Made by a program: the position numbers and the translations under genes | Shown here: positions 36,301-48,300 of the stretch, in pieces | How positions within the stretch are numbered: position 1 is the stretch's first letter | How the letters are laid out: each line of letters starts with the position of its first letter | Notes under the pieces: generated by a model | Databases searched by the model: none | Told to the model about the DNA's origin: nothing | Seen by the model: only the letters and a program-made list of their open reading frames with translations | Origin: Prosapia bicincta | Lineage: Eukaryota; Arthropoda; Insecta; Hemiptera; Cercopidae | Assembly: GCA_036971475.1 (NCBI GenBank) | Contig: JBAIZL010000008.1 | Span: 4,128,501-4,192,500 of the forward strand | Direction of reading: 5' to 3' | DNA: 64,000 nt

Positions 36301-39300
36301 CTGAATTGCAGACATTCAAAGAGCAAGGATGTCTGTAGTTCATTTAGGTTGCGAGACTAAAAGCCCGCTGGTTATAAGACTAATGTGTATTGGAAGGTTT
36401 AAAAGACTAGCCAGATATATGACATAAAATAAAAGGCAAAAACCCCCACAAATTAACAACAATAACGTGTCATGTGAGTAAACACAGCTCTGTCAAAAAC
36501 TCTTCCCCAACCCTTCTCAAACAAATTTTTCTAAACTCAATTCACCTTCAGTAGGTGACCAGACAGTGGAGGGCTTGTGTTGTTTTTACGTCATTTATAT
36601 TTCGCGTTTTGTTAGAACAGCAACAGCATAACTTTTAGTTCCCGACAGTAAGTTGTCTAAGAGAGTCGTTGACATTGAGTTGTCATAGTAATTATGTATG
36701 TTAGTGTTATTGTACACTTTGTTTGTAAATTCTAAATAATTACTTTTATAAGTATTTTGTAAATAGTATATTTTTAGAACTTACTGTGTTATATAACATG
36801 GGTTATGTCCATTAGATTATGTGACTTTATATATACACAATGGATTAGCAAAATAATTCTCAAATATTTAAAGGAATGTTATCACAATGATATGAAAGTT
36901 TAACTGAAAATTATGTGGAAGAGAAAATACACAAAAAACATGCTACAGTAAACTCTCTATAATCCGTCCCTTCGCCCATCAGGCTCCTCCAGTAATCCGC
37001 AATTTTTGTCACGTACAGAAGGTGTAAAGATAATCAATATGTAAACATAACTTGCATATTTTTCACTGCATGTTGATGTCAGTGACCAAGTGACCTTCAC
37101 GCCGCTCAGTTTTAGTTATATAGCTCATGATATACAAACAATTTCAAGATGTATGGAGTAGTTATGTAGAGTGACTACTCCACTGTACTAAAGTGCAAGT
37201 GAACAATGTCATTACAGTGTAAATGGAAACATAAGACTTTAACTTGATATCAAAAAAAGGAAATTTTGGAAAGACTGGACAAAGTAGATTGGTTACATGA
37301 AATAAAGAATATAAGGCCGCACTATCGTTCAAGTCATCAGAAAGAAAAGTGAGAAATTTAAATCTTTTTTGAAGACCAATGACAAAGTAAAAACTGTAAG
37401 GAAAACTTTAAAGAAAGGAAAATTTTATCAAGTTGAAGAAACTCTTTATTGTTGGTTTTTACAACAGCACAGTAGACATACACTACTTTTAGGTCAAGTT
37501 TTTGTTTTATGTACCTAATTTTCACCGTTAAAGATAAGGTAGCCTTTTATTGTAAAGTACAGACCAGTACATTCATTCTCGCTTTATCATTTAAAGTAAA
37601 GTACAGGACTATTTGCCTGAGGTTCCTTTATTTTTGGACAATACACATAAATTTTGTACAATGTACAGCGTTTTTTAATGGATCCTTCAGTAATCCGGTG
37701 TTTCCAGTAATCTGGCTGTATTCCAGCCTCACATCTGCCGGATTATTGAGATTTTACTGTATAAAGATGTTGACCTTGACCATAATTCAAAGGATGATAC
37801 AGGTCGGCCTATTAATACTCAACAGTGTAATAAAATAGATGAAAAGGATTTAATGATTACCAAGAAGAAGAAAAATCAACTGACAATCAAAGGAACAAAC
37901 AGAAAAAAAATGGAAAACTAGGAATAAGAAACAATGTTCTCAATACAAGAAAAAAAGAAGAATCAGTTGTATTGTCACATTTAATGTTTCAGCAATCAGG
38001 GATTAGTTATCTTGAATGTGAACAAGATATACTGAACTACTCAAGAAGGGCCATTAAAACCTTCAGAGCCAAGACATCATGCAGCCAGAGATACTGTACA
38101 TATTCAAGAGGGATTTACAGGACATGCAGGGGAGGTTACTAATAAAAAACTTACTTTATATTTAACTGAAGAAATAAAAACTAAATAAATGAAAACCGAC
38201 TAGCCACATTATAAAAATCTTTTATTTTACTACTATTACCTTGTGTAAATTTCAACTTTTTTCATAACAAAATGAGCATTCTAATTTTTTTCTAAAAAAA
38301 GTACTTTGAATATGATTACCATGTAATAGATATGTACACAAGGTAATTGTAGTAAAATAAAAGATTTTTTTATTGTGATTAGTGGGCTTTTATTTATTTA
38401 ATTAAAATTAGTCCACAGTGCTCAAGAAATGTATGAATTTGAAGAAGTAAAAAAAAATAATAATTGAGTTACGTTACAACACGGATAACTATGAAGTGAA
38501 AATTTCCACTGTATTCCACTAACTGTTCATCAACAGTCAAATAGCATTCTAGTTTTTAATCATTTTTTGCATTTGTCAACAAACATATCCCATATTTCTG
38601 TATTGATAGTAAAAGGTTTGATTTTTCTTTGATTTCAACAGGGTGTCTAGTAAAATAGCTTTAAGAAATTCCCTGAGTTTTCCCTGACTTTTCCAGGGTG
38701 TCTAGTAAAATAGCTTGAAGAAATTCCCTGAGTTTTCCCTGACTTTTCCTCTTTTAGATGTCTATAGAAAGCCCAGTTTACATTGGGCCCATCCATTGAT
38801 ATCTGAAGGATCTTGGATAAATCCAGACTTTGAAGAACGAATTGAGTAACTCTTTTGCTTTTGTGTCTGTAAGGAACACAGAACCAAAATATCGAGCTTT
38901 CACTTCATCCGCCTCTGCATCCCAATACCTAACACTCAAATCCATTTGGGCTCTTTGTGATATTTTGTTTAAACTTTCATCAAAGCCAATTACATAGTTA
39001 GAATTTGAATTTAATAATGTCAGTAACAGGTCTTTAATATAATTTGATAAACCGAATACAACACTATAGGAAATTTTATCTTTCCCCAATCTCATGTTCT
39101 GTGCAATGGTGCTATCAGGGAGCATCCTTGGAAAGAGGCACACACTACCTTCTGCACTGCGTAAAGAAGTGTTGCATTACTAAATTCACGCACCATATAA
39201 TCTCTGCTTCAGTCACTTCATCTTTTAGTTTATATTTATTCTAAGGAAGGAGGGGAGGTAATGACGACATCTGCATGACGTGCTTGCCCGCTACTGCAAT

Positions 39301-42300
39301 GAAAACTGGAACCTTCCATGTTGAAATAAACAGTGTAAAAATAATCACCGTCAAATAAAACACATACTATCACGAGTCTAGGCAAATAGCTGGCTACGAA
39401 TGTTTACACAGCGTTCTGTGTGGTCAGAAACAGACTGAGTTATCTGTTATCCCCACCTGTCCATATGATAACAGAACCACTGCGCACCCCAAGGCCACGG
39501 TCCAGGCTAAAACCTCCCAGCTGTACCAACTCGACACGTTTAATATTTATTGACATAAGTCCTGAAGTCATAGCAATGGGCTTATCAAATGAATAATGGG
39601 CATCTAAATAAAGAAGTGTTATTTCCTGACTGCCCTGACCCTAAACAGCTGGCTTACAATACCAAATATTCGAGAGCAATGGCCACTAGTTTTGTTTCTA
39701 ATCAAAATAAATATTTTCCCGATTTTTTAAAATTTTCCCTGACTTTTTCCTGAATTTTCCAGAATGTTAAAATTCCCTGACTTTTCCAGGTTTTCCCGGT
39801 TTTCCCTGTCACTAGACACCCTGTTCAAGGTTGTCACCTTAAGCAGTTTAAAATGAAATTGAACACATCACAGGTCATCACAGCTGTATATCATTGGCCA
39901 TAGTGCTTAGACTTAAATATTTCTTGAGTACCCAACTGATTATATTTTTGTATTGCAGATAAAATAATGTGTTGAAACTGAATCAAATTAGGGATGGTCG
40001 ATATTTTCTATCACGGTGACTTGTCACTGATGGTATCAGTGACAAAATATAGAAAATGCCAGTTCCAGTGACAATGGATCGATCGGAAGTTACCACCGTT
40101 GTTATTGGGCAAAAAGTCGCAGTCACTGAATGGAACGTTACTGATATTTTATCACGGCTGTCACTGGCTCTGCTCTCACTGCTCGGCTCACGGCGCCAAT
40201 CATCATGCATTGTTGTTGACTGAAGGGGAGAGGGGGTTGTCTCTGTTGTGACTGGGCAAAATGTCGCCGTCGCTGACATAAAAGTTACTGATATTTTACC
40301 ACGGCTGTCATTGGTTGATTTGATGCTGTCACTGGTTCTGCTCATTCACGTCATGTGTGAGTAGTTGATTTGTGACAGGTTTCACGACAGTGACAGTGTT
40401 GTGTACAGTAGACGCAATTTCACACTCGGTAGTTTGTTAATTTCGTAGGGGTTTATTTTTAAATAAAATGAGCTTTCCAAAAAAGAAAGAAGCGAGGTGT
40501 GGAGTAATTTCACCAGTATGGTATATCTACCTGTTTATTGGCACATACAGAGCAGTCTCAGTATCCCTTGTCACCGGTACTAAAGTCACCAATAAAAGTC
40601 ACTGATCCAAGCCTGGCTCTGTCACTAAAATCACTGATCCGTTAAAGTCACTGGATTGACCATACCGAAATCAAATTGGGCTTTGTTAAATTGAAAACAG
40701 CGGAAATTTAAACTTCATAGTTATATTATATCCTACCTGTTGTACACAAATATTTTTTATTTGATTTCTCTAGTTAAATATTAAGTAAATAAATGTTTTG
40801 GATTATTAAGCTTTACTGCACATCCTGTGGATCTATTTTGAATATCTAACTAAAAAATACTCAGAGAGAGGACAATGAGGAAATAGGTTTCTTTTGTCTT
40901 TTAAACTCTAAAGAAAACAATTAATTTCACTGAAACTTGATCTAAGTATTATCCAAACAATCATTGGCCGAAAACAGACTTATACAATGAATGTATCAGG
41001 AAAAAATTACCAATTCAATAAATACCAGGTATTATGTAATTATTTAAGAGTATATTTGAAAATGTTATATTTTTAAACATTTTAAAAAAAAACTTTTTTA
41101 TAAACATTGTTCTTAAAAAAATACATTAAAAAAGCCAAGAAAAGCACTGTTTTGAAAAGGTCAAGAAAACTCACAGAATACAACATTTAAACAATATTGA
41201 AAATACAAAACACTGAATAAAAGGAACTCAAAAATACAAAAATATAATGCTTGTGATTGGTTTACCTGGGAGGTTGTTGACATAGCCACCATCCAATAAG
41301 AGATGTCCATCAACAGGATCGCACAAAGGTGGCATGTAGCCAGAAAGAGACATGGAGGAGCGAATGTATCGCCATAACGAGCCTGCCAACAGACACCGTG
41401 CATGCAAAACACACAGTGCTAACTTAATATAATCATTGTACAAAACAAATCAACTCTAATAAACACAGGTTAAATTTACAAATAAAAAAATAAAATTTGT
41501 ATTCTGGAACCAATTGTGATGAAATTAATTTTTTATAAAGTAAATTTGCTAACAAAAAATTAAAATTCTTAAAGTGAAACATTTGAACAGATATTGATGT
41601 ATTAACACTTGGCTATAGTAACACTTACTTACTTTGTTTAAAGAAGACATCTGTTTCGGAAGATATACTCCATCATCAATTCAGATAGCCACCAACCTCT
41701 TGTTGTTTGTGAAATCAATTGACAAGAGGTCAGTTACGGTCTGAATTGTTAATTGGATACATCTTCTAAAGTGGCCAACCTCATTAAACAAAGTTAGAGC
41801 TACTATAGGCAAATGCAACATCAATTTTTGTTCAAATGATTTAGAATAAAATAGTAGCTCAAGTTGAAGTAGGTATCAAATAATATTAAAAAGCTAATTT
41901 GTGTTCCTTTATATACATTTAAATGAGGAACCTTGAAAACATATTACTCTGGAAGTGGTTCATATTAGTAACTTTCAAAATTATATATTTATCTACAGCT
42001 AACCCTTTCATTGAAGACAGTAACATGCTTACCAAAACCTAAAATAAGGAAATGTAATGGTGTTTACAAACTATGGTGATGGGTTTGTTTACTATAAAAC
42101 AAACTGTTTGCGTTTTTACTATAAATCTCTATGTCCCAAGAGGAAATATTTATTTCCTTCAAGAATTTGAGTTACTGAATTTCATATTTTATAAATTAAA
42201 ACTTTCCCAATAGTAAATAAAGATGGTCATTTTAGTGTACCCTTATTAACTAAGACTATAACTTGTAATGAGACACATTTCCCAAAATGGCCCACATTCA

Positions 42301-45300
42301 TCGCCCATCAGCAAAAGTGCAAGTGCTTACAGAAGTAGAAGTGTTTATATTATTAACTATAGAATGTTCATAATTTCCAAATATATTAAATAATGTTGAA
42401 AATACTGAATAATAATGAAAAAATATAACAAATAGTATTTTATTGAAAATAATACCAAAAAACCCTTACCAATACACAACAAACAATCCAAGCCCTCCTA
42501 AAATAAATGTTCTTATCAAAGATACATATAATCGACAAACCCATAAGGCATCTAATAAATTTTTAAACTGCGAAATCCTGTGAAATATCTGAAGTAATTG
42601 CCAAAAACCTCTAACAAGAAATCAAGCTAGAAAATAAATTCACTATAAAAACCTCAGTTATTTAACCGAAATACTAAAAACAATAAACATAAACAAAAAC
42701 ACTAAATTCATATCATTCGATATCAAAAACATGTATCCCAATATATCAATAAATGAAATCATCTAAAAAATACTAAACCATTTAACTAACCACGAAAACA
42801 ATGCCAAGTATACAAACCAAATAACAAAATGCTTAAAGACCATACTAAACCAAAACCATTTCATATTTATTAATAAAATATATAAAGAAATAAATGCCTT
42901 AGTAATAGGATCACCTCTCTTTACCATAATATCAGAAATTTTCCTCCAAAACTTTGACGAAATAATCACACAAACCATAAAACACAGGACCCCCAATGGT
43001 CAATGGATACGATATATTAATGGATTATACAGGTTGACCGAAAAAAAACTTTTATATATCTACACTCGCCACTTACACAAAAAAAAAATCACACAGCTCA
43101 AATCTGGTGACCTTGAAGGTCACGCGATATCACCGGAACCCTAAATGATCTTTCCTGGAAACATGCGGCACCCATGGCCATTCCATCTTGAGAAAAATGT
43201 GCAGTGGTGCCAACTTGCAGAAAATGAACATTATTTTTGTTGAGTAAATGGAACGACTTAAATAAATACCAAATAATAAGTCTTTTAGCAAAATTGTTCG
43301 CACTGATAGGCCTAACTCACTCGCGTGTCCAATTGCCAACCAACTTAAACTACAAATGAAAGCTTGCTAAACATTTCTATGTTTTGCCTAGCAGACTTAT
43401 TTCGACCAGGAGACTTCTTTTTTAGAATACTTCCCATTGTTCTCAAGTCGTTAATCCACCTGAGAATCTTATTCCGGCAGGAAACGATAACATGACATCC
43501 AAGTTGAAAGCGAAAGCTGTGATACTCACTATTTCACATATATGCATCGAAAGCAAACATATGGTGTTGTACTATCCACTGGTCCATGAATAATGAAATG
43601 GCATCAGGTACAGAGGTCAGTGGTTGCAGTCCCCCCCCCCCCCATCAAACGACTGCTGCATGTGGACTACCTATTTCAAAAATGTTCAGTTTTTTCGACC
43701 ACCCTGTACATCTTTCAAAATTTAAGCCAATAATAATATCAGTCTAAATGAAATTAACAACCTACACTCAAACATAAAATTTATGATGGAGGAAGAAATA
43801 AACGATAAAATATACTACTTGGACTTCAGAATTACGAGAAATACAAATGACATTAAATACTCAATTTTAGGATAACTACACAAATCATAAACACAATATC
43901 AAAACCACTCTAACCATCCACATTATAAAATTGCTGCTTACAACTCACTTTTATATAGAATTCTTATACCCCCCTAACTAATAGAGAAAGAGAAAAAGAA
44001 AAGCAAATAATATATCAAATAGCCCAAAAAATGGATACCATGGAAAAACAGATGAATTACAATTGAAAATATTAACTAAATTAAAACCCCCAAAACATAC
44101 ACCAAACGAACAACGAACAAAAACCCAAAAAAATAATAATACTAACGTAACATACAAAAATACAGGAAACAACAATAAAATAAACCAATTGAAAAATATT
44201 TGTCCCACACTTAATAACGGAATTTATAAAATTGAATGCCCAGAATGTAATAAACTAAACATAGGCTAAACAACGAAAATTAAAAAACAGATATAAAGAA
44301 CACATTAAAGCATACATTAAACCAAACATTTATAATTCAAACCTACCCACACACGGTATCAAAAATAGCCACACATTCCTCACAACAGAAAACGTACATC
44401 TAATAGAGAAACTATAAAAAGGCATAAAATTGACAAACTGGGAACAGTTACAAATTTACAAACATAAAAAAATATATAATAAATGAACAAGTACAAATAA
44501 AATTAAAAATGATAAATTATTCTACTTAATAGACAAATTCAACATAAATCTAACCGGCAATGCACTGACACTGGAAATAGAACAATACCGTTATACCATG
44601 TGACAATGGAACCTTAACACGCCGAACTACAACAACCCACAGTCTTCTAAAGTTCAAAACTGAGAGACTGTAATTAATAAGCTTTCAAAAGTCGACTCCC
44701 AAATATACCAATTAAGATTCTTGTTTCAGTAGATTAAAGTCTAAGGGATAAGTGAATACACGAAAACAGTGTTGCGAGGTTGAAACTTCAAACTCATCAC
44801 ATAAATGGTCATTTTTAAACTAGAAAAAATTTGCTACATGTGTAAAAAAATTAACCAAGTTTAGAAATGTAATTGCTAAAAGCCGAAAAGCCACAATGGC
44901 ATATAAAAAATATTTATTCAATAGCATATCTCTATGTACATTTTGATAAAAATGTTTACATATTGTATGATTTTACCTTTAGAGGTATTAACCCATTCAC
45001 TACCAGATTAATCATAAAAAATGTTACCCTCAGTACCAAATATATTTTTTATTTTCATAGTTTATAGTTTTTATAGCGTCATTATCACTTTCAGAAGAAT
45101 TATCACTTTCACTAACCCCACAGCCAATATTTTCCATTACTTCTTCATCACTGCCAAATAATACAGTATTTATGAGCTCTGTAAATTCTTCTGAATCAAG
45201 AAATACCTGTTCTTGATTAGCCCTTATAAAATGTAAACTGAACAATGAACTTAACCTAAGAATGCATGTGCAAACAATTAACAGATCTAAAATTAGAGGT

Positions 45301-48300
45301 ATTATTTACGGGAACACCAAACAAAGAGTATAGAAAACAGCTGTGCATAACTGGTCACCAACGCTATCTGTTATAATACAAGAAAACCTTCTTAAAACTA
45401 CAAGACGGACACTGAACGTCCTTGGTATTTACGATGCTCAAATAATGATGACAGGAAAGTTTGATAGTGAATGGGTTAATATGGTAACAAAATATACATA
45501 AATATTCTATTTATCATTGAATTTTGAGGTTTTATTATGGATTCACTAAATTCCAGTATAGTTGATCAGATTATTCACTTAAATTTAAATACTCTATGCT
45601 CTCGTGGTAAGAATATTTTACAAATAAAACACCAAAGAATTGCTGTCAAGTGGGCTTTGGGATGTAGTTTCTTTAAAAGGTGTCAATAATTTGTAAAATA
45701 AAATATTTACAATTTAACTTAAATATTTGTGTAAATAACCCAACTTTAAATTTTTGTTCAATAATTTTAATGTACTTTATGCTTGATTTGCACAAGTTCT
45801 TCAGAAAACGATGATAATAGTTCTACTAACTGTGAAAGTCTCTTCTATTCAAATATTTTTTAATTACCTAGAATCTAATTTTACTAAACATTTATATTAC
45901 ATTTAAAGCTATATTTGGTTCTGAATTGGGAGTATTGAAATGGAAATCCAATGTAGCAGTTTAAAAAAATATATGTACAGTTTAAAACAAATACTTTAAA
46001 ACAAAAAAAAGGCCCTTAATAAAATTCACACTATTATACAACACAGGGGGGTTAAGACCATTTATGAGACAATTAATGAAGAAGGGCACATTTTGAATCA
46101 ACGTTTTTAAAATAATTTGTTTCAACATAGTGTTATAAAACACTTTGATCATGATGCTGTTAGAACGAATAATCTGTTTCATCCACATTTCTTAAGCCAT
46201 TTACTCAAAATGACGAGTTTTGACCACAATTATGGTTTGTATAATCAAAAAGTAGTTTTAAAAAGTTTTGAGTTCCACTAAATAATCCAGATTTAAATGT
46301 AAATAACCTTTAAAAATGTTAAATGTAAAGGTTTCAATGTCCGCGTATCTAGCAATAGATAACATTTGTTTAATGTTACAAATAACATCATACATTTTTT
46401 AATAGACCTGCAATGCAAGACAGACCATGAAACAAGGCAATGTACATTTTGGGGTTAAATAAATATAATTTATCAGAGCTGAGTACTTTAATGATCTTGA
46501 TATTGTAACCATTACGATATAAATATTGGCCAGTCAAGTTTGTAAATTATTGTATTCTAGACTGTAATGTTATGATGATGGTATATATGGTTCAATTAGG
46601 GTAACTTGTAATATTAGTTATTTTTGATTATTTTTTTGGTTTTGGGGTTTTTTAAATTATTTTTATTTTAATATATTGTACCATTCTGCACATGATATTA
46701 TATGTTGTAATCACTGATGACGTATTTGGTTGATCAGACCATCACTAATAATATTAGCAAGAACTTCAATACATAGGTTTTGTTGGTTTTAAAACTATTC
46801 ATTTACTAAGCAATTACACTATTATCTAATTAATTCTTACAGCTCTAGTTTTAAATTACAAGTTCTATATATTGATACGAATGTCGACAGATTCTGGCAA
46901 TCAAAAAGTTAAACCTCTAATATAATGCCTAATCCACAAGTTCCACAAAGAGCTCATGTGCTCTAAGCAAGAGGCCTAGGAGTGTGTGGGAGAATACGTT
47001 TTTGTATAGTTCCACAAAGAGCTCATGTGCTCTAAGCAAGATGCCTAGGAGTGTGTGGGAGAATAAGTTTTTGTATAGTTTCACAAAGAGCTCATGTGCT
47101 CTAAGCAAGCGGCCTAAGAGTGTGTGGGAGAATAAGTTTTTGTATCCACAAAGAGCTCATGTGCTCTAAGCAAGCGGCCTGGGAGTGTGTGGAAGAATAA
47201 GTGTTTGTAAAATTCCACAAAAAGCTTGTGTGCTCTAAGCAAGCGGCCTGGGAGTGTGTGGAAGAATAAGTGTTTGTAAAATTCCACAAAAAGCTTGTGT
47301 GCTCTAAGCAAGAGAGCTGCGAGTGTGTGGAAGAATAAATGTTTGAAAAGTTCCACAAAGAGCTTGTGTGCTCTAAACAAGAGAGCTGCGAGTGTGTGGA
47401 AGAATAAGTGTTTGTAAAATTCCACAAAAAGCTTGTGTGCTCTAAGCAAGAGAGCTGCGAGTGTGTGGAAGAATAAATGTTTGTAAAATTCCACAAAAAG
47501 CTTGTGTGCTCTAAGCAAGAGAGCTGCGAGTGTGTGGAAGAATAAATGTTTGAAAAGTTCCACAAAGAGCTTGTGTGCTCTAAACAAGAGACCTACGAGT
47601 GTGTGGAAGAGTAAGTGTTTGTAAAGTTCCACATAGAGCTCGTGTGCTCTAAACAAGAGACCTACGAGTATGTGGAAAAACAAGAGTTTGTAACGTTCAA
47701 CAAAGAGCTTGTGTGCTCTAAGCAAGAGAGCTACGAGTGTGTGGAAGAATAAGTGTTTGAAAAGTTCCACTAAGAGCTTGTGTGCTCTAATCAAGAGACC
47801 TACGAGTGTAGAAGAATAAGTGTTTGAAAAGTTCCACAAAGAGCTCGTGTGCTCTAAACAAGAGGCCTAGGAGTGTGTGGAAGAATAAGTGTGCCCACAC
47901 AGACACTGAGATGCAACCGACATCACTTATTAACAGTCCTGTTAGTAAAAAATCAAATTAATGAATTATTGTAATGCATGAAACATAACAATTAATTTGT
48001 AATGTAAAATGAGATATCTCCTAAGAGATACACATTCTGTTGACACATTAACAGTTGAGAAAAAAATTGTAAATTTTACATTAGCTGAATTTTTTTATAA
48101 GCTAGTTATAATGAGATTCTAGCAATTTAAAATTAGGTTTTATGTACAAATATTTATAACTTTTATTGAAAATTGATACATCAATTATTAAATTTCAACC
48201 TAAAAATACAACATTTTTGTATAAATAATTTTTTTACTATAATAAATTCTTGTTGTCATACAATTTCTAACACTTAAATTGACATTTTATATTTAGGATA

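Noticed and set aside
46711..46745. CTGATGA with a nearby TTGATCAGACC, a possible hammerhead
   Set aside because: No GAAA after the stem and no PLE sequence around it.
47114..47839. 241-codon minus-strand open frame
   Set aside because: Produced by a 69-bp tandem repeat that has no stop in two frames; no domain and no start context.
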